Source: Blastomussa wellsi
Lineage: Eukaryota > Cnidaria > Anthozoa > Scleractinia > Plerogyridae
Assembly (NCBI GenBank): GCA_947652115.1
Contig: OX393562.1
Coordinates: 9,113,874 to 9,177,873, forward strand
Direction: 5' to 3'
DNA: 64,000 bases
The notes beneath the pieces are model-generated. The model searched no databases. It was not told the origin of the DNA and worked only from the letters and a program-made list of their open reading frames with translations. Positions within the stretch are counted from its first letter, which is position 1. Every line of letters begins with the position of its first letter. The translations under genes were made by a program, and so were the position numbers. Below are positions 51,328-59,725 of the stretch, piece by piece.

Positions 51328-52596
51328 ATGACTCAACTTTTTGAAATAAAAGTAAAACTATCTGAAAATCAGAAGAAGCATCTGAGTGCCGCTTACCATA
51401 AAAGGGAAACGATTGTTATAAGGCTAACAAATAACTCTCTCAGCGGAAATGACACTTTGTACGTCCCAGCAACAGTAAAAAAGAGATTAGAAAAAAATCG
51501 TAAAGATAATAAAGGTATTGATATCAAGCTGTCAAAGACCAATATCAGAAAACAAGTTGGAGGAAGTTTGTTAACTACCATTCTAACCCTTGGTCGTGCA
51601 GCTTTACCTACTATTGGAAAAACATTAGGATTGTCAGCTTTGGCAGGATTGGCTAGTGAAGGTGCAAGTCAAATTGTTAAAAAGATATCTGGCAAAGGAC
51701 AAACAGGAGGTTTCTTAATTCCACAAAACAAAATTGACACACTAATTGCAAACAAACACCTATTGTCTTCAAAACAAAAGAAAGACATATTATATGCTCT
51801 TCAATCAGGTTCAGGTGTTGTTGTGAAGCCAACTAAAAAACAATATGGTGGTTTCCTTGGTACTTTACTCGCCAGTATTGGAATTCCCCTGGTATTGAAA
51901 GCTTTGACTGGAAGTGGTGCTCCTAAGATTGGACCTCCACCTTACCCCCCACAAGGAGGTAAAGGAGCACCAAGAATGGGTGCATGGCAACCACCACCAT
52001 TCATTGGATCATGGCCTAAGACACAAGCTGGTATGGGAAAAAAAAAGCCAACAAAAAAAAAAGAGAAAGGGAAAAGGTCTACTATTAGGACCAAACAGCC
52101 CGTTCAATTCAATCCCACTCGTAGGGGCAATATTGTAAAACCTAAATTTGAAAAAGACATTCCGATGAGCAATCATGATTTAATAAAATGGTGCAGATAT
52201 CTAAACATCCCAATCAATAATGTTCTATCAAGGGATGAAAGAGTTCCACATAATCATAGCCAAGCATTATTCATTTACAATCTTGAACCATCATATATGA
52301 GTGGAAGCCATTGGGTAGCAACTTTTGTAAAAGACAACATTATCAATTATTTCGACAGTTTTGGTATGCCTCCTTTTCAAGAGCTTGTAAATCATGCGAA
52401 AAGAAAGAATTTGACTTTGCTTCACCAAAATAATCATATTCAGAATATAAAAACAACAACATGCGGCTACTTCTGTTTATACTTTTTAAATGAAATGAAT
52501 AAGGGTAATTCATATCATGATTTATTAAAAGTGTTTGACATTCATAATACAATGAAAAATGAGAAATTTATCAAACATTATTTCAAAAATATCTAA
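51328..52596 (+). CDS. Adenain-type cysteine protease fused to pVI/core-like region
   Basis: I choose ATG 51328 ('MTQLFEIKVKL'). Residues 1-130 are basic with hydrophobic amphipathic segments ('ILTLGRAALPTIGKTLGLSALAGLASEGASQIVKKISGKGQTGG'); 'ISGKG' fits the protease's own cleavage consensus. A 'PPPYPPQ' late-domain motif and a Lys-rich linker follow. Residues about 280-422 form the protease: H328 in 'GSHWVATF', D343 in 'YFDSFG', Q372 and C379 in 'TTTCGYFC'. The 7-residue Gln-Cys spacing equals that of adenain. The fold cleaves virion precursors during maturation. Protease and protein-VI-like parts are separate genes in adenovirus; here they form one frame. Confidence 0.8.
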   Translation: MTQLFEIKVKLSENQKKHLSAAYHKRETIVIRLTNNSLSGNDTLYVPATVKKRLEKNRKDNKGIDIKLSKTNIRKQVGGSLLTTILTLGRAALPTIGKTLGLSALAGLASEGASQIVKKISGKGQTGGFLIPQNKIDTLIANKHLLSSKQKKDILYALQSGSGVVVKPTKKQYGGFLGTLLASIGIPLVLKALTGSGAPKIGPPPYPPQGGKGAPRMGAWQPPPFIGSWPKTQAGMGKKKPTKKKEKGKRSTIRTKQPVQFNPTRRGNIVKPKFEKDIPMSNHDLIKWCRYLNIPINNVLSRDERVPHNHSQALFIYNLEPSYMSGSHWVATFVKDNIINYFDSFGMPPFQELVNHAKRKNLTLLHQNNHIQNIKTTTCGYFCLYFLNEMNKGNSYHDLLKVFDIHNTMKNEKFIKHYFKNI

Positions 52597-52609
52597 CATA
52601 TATGTATAC

Positions 52610-54001
52610 ATGGTAAAATCATATTGCGTAAAAGAAAAAAAACAAACTGAATGTGTTCCAGGTAGTGAACGATATGTTAAAACCAAAAATGGCCGAACTA
52701 TGATGAAATGCACTTGTGCTGAATGTGGGGCAACAAAAACAACATTCATAAAAAGCAGCAATACCGGACAAGCTTTAACAAAACAAGAAAAAATGGCAGA
52801 AGTAATTGAAAAAGAAATAGCATCAACCAAACCGTATTGTGGAATTAATAAGGTTCCTAAAAACAGAAAACTTGGAACTAAGTCAGAATGCTTTGATAAG
52901 GGTCAAATAAGATATTATGGATTAAATTCCATACCAACATCTGAAATCGAAATACTCAGAAAATTAACTAAAAAAAAAAAGGAAATCAAAGAAAAAAAAC
53001 TAATTGTGCCCCCACAAGCTGGGGGCAATTTGTTTGACATTTATGATAGTCATTCAATTGGCGAGATTGCTTTAAAAGGTTTGGCTAATTCTGGGGCTTT
53101 GCTTGCTCGACGGGGTGCTGCAAAGGCTATCAAATCAGATTATGCAAAGAAGAAAATAAAAAATGTTGCAAATAAATATTTGGATCAAGCCCTTGACAGC
53201 TTTACAAATGACTTAAGTAAAAAAATAAAAGGTGGTTCAATAGATATACACAAGGCTATATTAAAAGTAGCGCCAAAGAAAGGTTTTGTTATGCCTGGAC
53301 ATAGATATACAGGTCCTGGTAATCCTTTAGAGCAGCAGCTGAGATATGATCCAAACACTGGTCAAATACTTGAGATATATCAACAACCTACTGGTAAAAC
53401 AGACGCTGTAAGTATGCAACATGATGTTGATTATTCTGTATGTGGAAATAAGAAAAAAAGTGATCAAGTTAAATGTAAGAATAAAGCTGATAGAAAAATG
53501 GTTAAAGCTCTTGATGCTATTCCATGGAAAGACAGACAATGGGGACATGCAATTGCTAGAAATACTATAGCAGCTAAGTCAAAATTAGGTATGGGAGTAA
53601 TGGATTCATTAAATGCGATTCCTGGTTATTCTGCAGCAAATAAAACTCTTTCTTCAGTCATACCAAAATTGATAAAAGAAGAAGGGGCAAAAGAATCATT
53701 TGATGATTTTGCAAGTGGAGACACTATCAAACGTGCTTGGGCTGGAATTACTGGACAACAGGGAAAAATACAAAAAGAAAAGATGAGGAAGCAAGGATAT
53801 GCACCAGTTGAGAAAAAGAGTCAGCAAGAGGTATTTAATACTATGGCGCGTGATTATGGACCAGATTGGTATATTGGTGGGCCATATGAGAATCATTGGA
53901 AATTTAATAGACTAATGTGGGATTTACAACATGGGAAACAGCTAGGTATGGGAGTTAAAAAAAACGCCAACAGCCGCCGAGTGAAGAAAACTGGCAAGTA
54001 A
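52610..54001 (+). CDS. Virion protein with parvovirus-type phospholipase A2 domain
   Basis: Start ATG 52610 ('MVKSYCVKEKKQTEC'). The N-terminal zinc ribbon is 'CTCAECGATKTTF'. The middle has basic and Gly-rich parts ('KIKGGSIDIHKA', an adenain-like IxGG|x site, about 210). The PLA2-like domain (about 225-285) has the Ca-binding loop 'YTGPGNP' (233-239) and catalytic 'HDVDY' (H271, D272). The C-terminal part is helical with 'WKFNRLMWDLQHGKQLGMGVKKN'. In parvoviruses this domain opens the endosomal membrane during entry. The slippery A_AAA_AAC at 53959-53965 lies 11 codons before the stop; see the -1 signal. Intact. Confidence 0.8.
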   Translation: MVKSYCVKEKKQTECVPGSERYVKTKNGRTMMKCTCAECGATKTTFIKSSNTGQALTKQEKMAEVIEKEIASTKPYCGINKVPKNRKLGTKSECFDKGQIRYYGLNSIPTSEIEILRKLTKKKKEIKEKKLIVPPQAGGNLFDIYDSHSIGEIALKGLANSGALLARRGAAKAIKSDYAKKKIKNVANKYLDQALDSFTNDLSKKIKGGSIDIHKAILKVAPKKGFVMPGHRYTGPGNPLEQQLRYDPNTGQILEIYQQPTGKTDAVSMQHDVDYSVCGNKKKSDQVKCKNKADRKMVKALDAIPWKDRQWGHAIARNTIAAKSKLGMGVMDSLNAIPGYSAANKTLSSVIPKLIKEEGAKESFDDFASGDTIKRAWAGITGQQGKIQKEKMRKQGYAPVEKKSQQEVFNTMARDYGPDWYIGGPYENHWKFNRLMWDLQHGKQLGMGVKKNANSRRVKKTGK

Positions 54002-54052
54002 AATTAGCAGATGAATTACATACACCAATACATCGTAAATTTACTCGGCGGC
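53959..54052 (+). promoter_or_regulatory. Candidate programmed -1 frameshift signal
   Basis: Heptamer A_AAA_AAC (53959-53965) in the phospholipase frame. A 7-nt spacer is followed by a 13-bp stem GCCGCCGAGTGAA (53973-53985) with TTTACTCGGCGGC (54040-54052, one G-U pair) and a 54-nt loop. The -1 frame has a stop (TAA 53956-53958) directly before the heptamer and is then open through the integrase. The zero-frame stop is at 53999-54001. CGG codons in the 3' stem arm contrast with the AGA/CGT/CGA use in the rest of the integrase. Confidence 0.6.
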
Positions 54053-54924
54053 GTGTGATTACAAATCATATTGATGAAATATGGGCAAGTGATTTGGTTG
54101 AAATGCAGCAGTTTAGTAAATGGAATAAAGGCTATCGATATCTTCTAATGGTTATTGACGTATTCAGTAAATATGGTTGGATTATTCCATTAAAGGATAA
54201 GAAAGGTGAATCTGTCACTGAAGCATTTAAATCAATATTCAAAGGAGGTAGAAAACCACAATATCTTTGGGTTGATAAGGGTAAAGAGTTCTATAACAAA
54301 CATGTGAAAGATTTATTAGAGAAAAATGGGATACATATGTACTCAACTGAGAATGAAGAGAAGTCCTCAGTGGTTGAAAGATGGAATAGAACAATTAAAT
54401 CCAAAATGTGGAAACAGTTCACTGTTCAAGGTAATACACAATATCTTGATATGTTACCAAAATTAGTAAATCAATACAACAACACAAAACATTCAAGCAT
54501 AAAAATGACTCCAGTTGAGGCATCAAAGAAAAAGAATGAAGGTATAGTTTATTTTAATCTATATGGTGATATGGAAACATCAAAACAAAAACCGAAATTC
54601 AAAATAGGTGATAAGGTGCGAATGTCTAAGTATAAAAGAAAGGTATTTGATAAGGGTTACACACCAAATTGGACAGAAGAAGTGTTCACAGTTGATAAGA
54701 TTCAATACACGAATCCAATAACTTATAACGTAAAAGATCTCAGAGGTGAAGATATTCAGGGAAGTTTCTATGAGTTTGAGTTGTTGAAAGCTAAGCAGGA
54801 TGTTTTTCGTATTGATAAAGTCATTCGTAGAGATTATAAAAAGAAACAAGCTTTAGTGAAATGGAAGGGATATAGTGATGATTTCAATAGTTGGATTCCA
54901 ATGAGGGATTTAGTAAATGTATAA
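53959..54924 (+). CDS. Integrase with C-terminal chromodomain, no own AUG
   Basis: The open -1 frame starts after TAA 53958. The integrase-like N-terminal block 'NWQVKLADELHTPIHRKF' begins at about 53985, before any AUG; the first in-frame AUG comes after the first catalytic Asp. The rve core has Asp in 'IWASDLVEM' (54091), Asp in 'LWVDKGKEF' (54274) and Glu in 'SSVVERWNR' (54376). A C-terminal chromodomain ('RIDKVIRRDYKKKQALVKWKGYSDDFNSWIPMRDL', about 54808-54915) probably targets methylated histone tails. Expression by -1 frameshift from the phospholipase gene is proposed; a lost start codon, non-AUG start or splicing are alternatives. Confidence 0.85.
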   Translation, partial: KKRQQPPSEENWQVKLADELHTPIHRKFTRRRVITNHIDEIWASDLVEMQQFSKWNKGYRYLLMVIDVFSKYGWIIPLKDKKGESVTEAFKSIFKGGRKPQYLWVDKGKEFYNKHVKDLLEKNGIHMYSTENEEKSSVVERWNRTIKSKMWKQFTVQGNTQYLDMLPKLVNQYNNTKHSSIKMTPVEASKKKNEGIVYFNLYGDMETSKQKPKFKIGDKVRMSKYKRKVFDKGYTPNWTEEVFTVDKIQYTNPITYNVKDLRGEDIQGSFYEFELLKAKQDVFRIDKVIRRDYKKKQALVKWKGYSDDFNSWIPMRDLVNV

Positions 54925-54956
54925 ATATAAAAAATATATAATATATATATAGAATG
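54925..54956 (+). promoter_or_regulatory. Early-type leader AATATATATATAGAATGG
   Basis: An AT-only tract ending ATATATAGA immediately before ATGG. The same arrangement precedes 55886 and, shortened, 56237. Confidence 0.5.
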
Positions 54957-55856
54957 GAACTCCAAAAAACATTGTACAAAAATGAAAAATTAAATGTTGA
55001 AATCAATTGTTATATTGATAAGAAAAATGAGTTATGGTTTCGGGGTAAGGAGATAGCTCAGATATTGGATTACGCTGATACGAAAAGGGCAATTCAGAAA
55101 CATGTTCATATTGATGATAAAAAATTGATTGATTTAAAAATATGGCAAAATCCTTCAGGGGACAAAAAATCCCCCCAAGCTTACAGCAGAAATCCTTCAG
55201 GTGTCTCAAATACGCCCCAAGCTGACAGCAAAAATCCTTCATGGACAAAAACGGTCCCCCAAGCTGACAGTAAAAATCCTTCAGGTGTCTCAAATACACC
55301 CCAAGAAACAACTCGAAAATGTTATTTTATAAATGAATCCGGTTTGTACTCATTAATGCTTTCTTCTAAAAAACCACAAGCAAAAGAATTCAAACACTGG
55401 GTAACAAGTAAAGTATTACCATCAATTAGAAAAAAAGGTTATTATAAAATTAACAGCAATAAATTAGTAATTGAGAATGAAAATGATTTACATTATAAAG
55501 TTGTTAATTTTATAAGAAAAAAATACCCACAAACTCTTATGATTGCTGGTCTTGGAGAACATCAAATAACATCAAGTATGAGAATAGCATCTTGGAAGAA
55601 AGGATATATGCCAGGACAATGTGATCTCATGATAATGAATCCAACAAGTAAATATAATGCTATTTGTTTAGAATTTAAAAGCCCTACTGGTTCATATCAA
55701 GTGAGTAAAAAACAGTTGGAAATGAAGGATATGTATATTAAAAACAAATGCAAATACTTTATCAGCAATTCTTATGATGATGTTATATTTGAAATAATGA
55801 AACATTTGGAAGAAAGTTATAAATATTTAAAACGTAGAAATTTTAAACACAATTAA
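54954..55856 (+). CDS. BRO-N domain protein with PD-(D/E)XK-like nuclease end
   Basis: 300 residues, intact. Residues about 8-150 are a BRO-N (baculovirus repeated ORF) domain ('ELWFRGKEIAQILDYADTKRAIQKHV', 'YFINESGLYSLMLSSKKPQAKEFKHWVTSKVLPSIRKKGYY'). They are split by a Ser/Pro-rich insert of four 14-residue repeats. The C-terminal part shows 'PGQCDLMIMNP', 'ICLEFKSPTG' and 'VSKKQLEMKDMYIKNKCKYFISNS', the D...ExK...Q pattern of VRR-NUC-type nucleases. BRO proteins bind DNA in large DNA viruses and phages. A role in replication or host-DNA attack is inferred. Confidence 0.75.
   Translation: MELQKTLYKNEKLNVEINCYIDKKNELWFRGKEIAQILDYADTKRAIQKHVHIDDKKLIDLKIWQNPSGDKKSPQAYSRNPSGVSNTPQADSKNPSWTKTVPQADSKNPSGVSNTPQETTRKCYFINESGLYSLMLSSKKPQAKEFKHWVTSKVLPSIRKKGYYKINSNKLVIENENDLHYKVVNFIRKKYPQTLMIAGLGEHQITSSMRIASWKKGYMPGQCDLMIMNPTSKYNAICLEFKSPTGSYQVSKKQLEMKDMYIKNKCKYFISNSYDDVIFEIMKHLEESYKYLKRRNFKHN
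55149..55310. repeat. 42-bp coding repeat inside the BRO-N domain
   Basis: Four in-frame units beginning AATCCTTCA (55149, 55191, 55233, 55275), each 14 codons, the last shortened. Units 2 and 4 are most alike. They code for NPS...PQADSK. Confidence 0.85.
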
Positions 55857-55885
55857 AAATATAAAATATATATAATATATATAGA

Positions 55886-56113
55886 ATGGAAAATCAGACT
55901 TTAAAGAGAGGCCCTGGAAGACCAAGAAAATATTTCACTGAAGAAGAAAGAAAGACAGCAAACAGACCATACTTTACTAAATACATGTTAACTACAGAAT
56001 GGAGATGTATCGACTGTGGAAATAGAAATTATACTATGGCTGGTAAATTCAGTCATTTAAAAACAAAGAAGCATAAGAAAAATGCTAACACTCAAGCTAA
56101 AAATAAGTATTAA
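55886..56113 (+). CDS. Small AT-hook and zinc-finger protein
   Basis: 75 residues. It has an AT-hook 'RGPGRPRKY' (8-16), then a zinc finger of C2H2 type ('CIDCGNRNYTMAGKFSHLKTKKH', 40-62) and a basic tail. The early-type leader ATATATATAGA directly precedes the ATG. An AT-hook fits binding to the very AT-rich element DNA or its TIRs. It resembles in plan the zinc-finger gene at 42977-43291 by the other TIR. Confidence 0.7.
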   Translation: MENQTLKRGPGRPRKYFTEEERKTANRPYFTKYMLTTEWRCIDCGNRNYTMAGKFSHLKTKKHKKNANTQAKNKY

Positions 56114-56136
56114 ATTATATTCAGTTCTGAATTTGA

Positions 56137-56160
56137 TTTAGTATTAAATTTAATACTAAA
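56137..56160. repeat. 24-bp perfect palindrome before the polymerase gene
   Basis: TTTAGTATTAAATTTAATACTAAA, followed by a GCTAGCTAGCTA run at about 56166-56180. It could be a 3'-end hairpin of the preceding gene or a binding site for a dimer. Confidence 0.6.
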
Positions 56161-56236
56161 CCAAATTAGCTAGCTAGCTGATATCCAAAAATAAACGCAA
56201 TTAAAGAAATATTTTTATATAAATATATAATATAGA

Positions 56237-59200
56237 ATGTCTTTGTTCCAGCTACTCTAAGATAGAGCAATTGAATCAAGCATTGAAGGGTTATACTAAG
56301 TCTTTTGAAATTGATATTAAAAATGATAAAGACCCACTTATACAATTAAAGTCAACAAGACAAGCACTTGAATATCATATCATAGAAATATTAAAATCTG
56401 AAAAAGGATTAAAATTTGTTGAAACATTGAAGGTAACATTTGAAAAATTAGCAAATGATGGACAAATTAATAAAGCTGCTTATTTTAATAGTACACCACA
56501 AACTATTATAAATGAAACTGAAATAAAAGAATCATTTAATTTATCAAAACAACAAATATTAAATAAAGTTGCTAAATGGGTATCTGAAGGTTCTGGTTGG
56601 ACTATTAAATCTGTTGATAATCATTATCTTAATGTTGTGAAATATAAACCAATGAAAGGCACATCATATATTAATCTACCACCAGAACTTAGAAATAGTA
56701 AAAAAGGATTGATTAATATTAAGAATGAGGATAATGAATGTTTTAGATGGTGTCATATTAGATGCTTAAACCCACAAGATAAAAATCCGCAGAGGATTAA
56801 AGAATCTGATAAACAATATATACAAAATTATACTGGGATTGAATTCCCAGTAACTACTAAGCAGTATAATAAAATTGAGAAGCAAAATGAGATTAACATA
56901 AATGTTTTCGGTTATGAAAACAAACAACCATATCCCATATATGTGTCAAAAGAAAAGTTTGAAGATAATGTGAATTTATTATTGATAACTGAGTTGATAA
57001 AAGAAAAGAAAAGTACACATTATTAGTACCTTTTGTTATATATGCCGACTTTGAAGCTATAACAGAAAAGATATCAGGCTGCCAGCAGAAAGATTCAAAG
57101 TCATATACTGAAGCATATCAAAAGCATACAGATTGCGGATTTGGCTATAAAATTGTATGTTGTTATAATGATAAATATAGCAAACCTCTTACAATATATA
57201 GAGGTGAAAAAGCTGTTTATACATTTCTTGAGAAGATGTTAGATGACGTCGAATATTGTAAAAAAGTTGTTACAAAAGAATTCAGTAACAAATTTAACTC
57301 AAAAGAATTAAAAATACCAGTCATATTTCACAACTTGAGAGGTTATGATAGCCATTTCATAATGCAAGAGATTGGAAATATTGTTAAGAAACATGAATAC
57401 ATAGATAAAGAAGGTAAAAAACGTCAAATGCATATTAATGCTATACCCAACAATATGGAAAAGTATATGGCTTTCATGTTAGGTAATCATCTAACTTTTA
57501 TTGACAGTTTCCAATTTATGAGTTCAAGCTTAGAAAAACTTGTAAGTAATATACCAAAAGAAGCATTAAAATATACTTCAGAAATTTTTAAAGGTAAAAA
57601 GCTTGATTTAATGGCTAGGAAAGGTGTTTATCCTTATGATTATATGGATAGTTTTGATAAGTTCAATAAAAAGCTACCAACAAAAGAAGAGTTTTACAGC
57701 ATATTAAATAATGAACATATATCAGATGAAGACTATAAACATGCTCAAAATGTTTGGAATACATTTAATTTGAAAAATATGGGAGATTATCATAATTTAT
57801 ACATTAAATCAGACATATTACTATTAGCTGATGTATTTGAAAACTTTAGAAAAACATGTTTACAATATTATAAGCTAGATCCTTGTCATTATTTCTCATC
57901 TCCAGGGTTATCATGGGATGCTATGTTAAAAATGACTGATATTAAATTAGAATTAATAACTGATATTGATATGTTTTTATTCATTGAAAAGGGAATGAGA
58001 GGGGGAATCAGTTATATTGCTAATCGTTATGGAAAAGCTAATAATAAATATATGAAAAATTATAATAAAAATGAACCATCTAAATATATTATGTATCTTG
58101 ATGCTAATAATTTATATGGATGGGCTATGAGTCAATATCTTCCAACTGGAGGATTTAGATGGCTTACAGAAAAACAGATTGATAAGTTTAATGTTAATAA
58201 CATCAGAGATGATAGTGAAAAAGGATATATATTAGAAGTTGATTTAAATTATCCAGAAAAACTTCATGATTTGCATAATGACTACCCAGCTGCTGCTGAA
58301 AAAATAACTGTTCAAAAAGATATGTTATCTTATTACTGTAAAACTATTGCTAATAAATATAATATATCAACTGGATTAGTACATAAATTAATACCTACAT
58401 TAAGCAAAAAAGATAAATATGTATTACATTACAGAAACTTAAAATTATATTTAGATCTAGGTTTAAAACTAACTAATGTACATCGTGTTTTACAATTTAA
58501 TCAATCTCCTTGGTTAAAACAATATATTGATTACAATACAGAAAAAAGAAAGAATGCAAAAAATTCATTTGAAAAAGATTTCTTCAAATTAATGAATAAC
58601 AGTGTATTTGGTAAAACTATGGAAAACCTTAGAAAGAGAGTTGATGTAAGACTTGTAACTAATGAAAAGAAACTATTAAAGTTAGCTAGTAAACCAACTT
58701 ATGTTAGTAGTAAAATATTCAATGAAAATCTAGTAGCTGTTCATAAGATAAAAGAAACACTTACATTAAACAGACCTGCTTATGTAGGCATGTGCATATT
58801 AGATCTAAGTAAGACTCTCATGTATGATTTTCATTATAATTATATTAAAAAGAAGTATGGTGATAAAGCCAAACTATTATTCACAGATACTGATAGTTTA
58901 ACTTATAAAATAGAGGCTGAAGATGTTTATAAAGAATTTTGGGCTGATAAAGATAAATTCGATAATAGCGACTACGCAGAAAATTCACCTTACTTTGATA
59001 AGTCAAATAAAAAAGTAATTGGAAAGTTTAAAGATGAAGCAGCTGGTGTCCCTATTTATGAATTTGTGGTCTACGATCAAAAATGTACAGCTATATCAAA
59101 GATGATAACAAAGGTTGTAAGACTGCTAAAGGAATAAAAAAGAATGTAATCAAAAAAGACATTCAACATGAAAACTATAAAGAAACACTATTCAATAATA

Positions 59201-59361
59201 AACAGATGTATCATAAGATGAAAACAATCAGAAGTCAAAACCATGAACTCTGTAGTTATGAAATCAATAAAGTATCGCTCAGCTGTTTTGATGATAAAAG
59301 ATACATACTAGAAGATGGTGTTATAAGTTATGCTTATGGACATTATAATATAAAACAATAA
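56237..59361 (+). pseudogene. Protein-primed type-B DNA polymerase of Mav-A, several lesions
   Basis: ATG 56237 follows AATATATAATATAGA. An in-frame stop (56258-56260) and a frame change near 56270 spoil the N-terminus. A long frame to 57026 contains the conserved 'NEDNECFRWCHIRCLNP'. Near 57010 a frameshift and apparent deletion remove the zinc-finger region that Mav-B keeps. The rest carries exonuclease I ('VIYADFEA', about 57037), II ('HNLRGYDSHF', about 57333), palm A ('DANNLYGWAM', 58100), B ('KLMNNSVFGKT', about 58590) and C ('TDTDS', about 58884). A one-base shift near 59067 precedes the conserved end. It would replicate Mav-A by protein priming; this copy cannot. Confidence 0.88.
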
Positions 59362-59725
59362 TTTCAATACTGAAATTTAATATTTATATATAATACTGAA
59401 ATCCAATACTGAAATTTAATACTGATTTATAATGGACATTATCTATACGAAGTATAGATAATATCATTCAATTCCCCAGTTTTAACAACAGGACTAATAT
59501 TCAATACTTAGATTCAATACTTAGATTCAATACTGAAATTTAATACTTATATATAATACTGAAATTTAATACTGAAATTTAATACTGAAATTTAATACTG
59601 AAAATTCAGTCAAAAATTATGCTGAAAAATTCAGTCAAAAAATTCAGTCAAAAAATTCAGTCAAAAAATTGGCTGAAAATTAATGTGCTCGTACATGTGC
59701 TCGTACCCCCATTTCCTATACTACT
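59362..59725. repeat. Right terminal inverted repeat of Mav-A
   Basis: About 364 bp, complementary to the left TIR, with one hairpin (59438-59462) and one copy of the block duplicated on the left. It ends CCTATACTACT directly before the CTGGGC target duplication. The polymerase stop codon lies at its inner edge. Confidence 0.9.

Larger units (their letters stand above)
42416..59725. mobile_element. Mav-A: Maverick/Polinton with TIRs and 6-bp target duplication
   Basis: The 17.3-kb element starts AGTAGTATAGG and ends CCTATACTACT. It is flanked by perfect CTGGGC copies (42410-42415 and 59726-59731), the 6-bp duplication typical of Mavericks. It sits inside the BEL gag frame; the gag frame is in register on the two sides if the element and one duplication copy are left out. 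It is strongly AT-rich compared with its flanks. It has about 14 genes in two main divergent blocks, covering replication, integration and a virion set. Confidence 0.95.
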
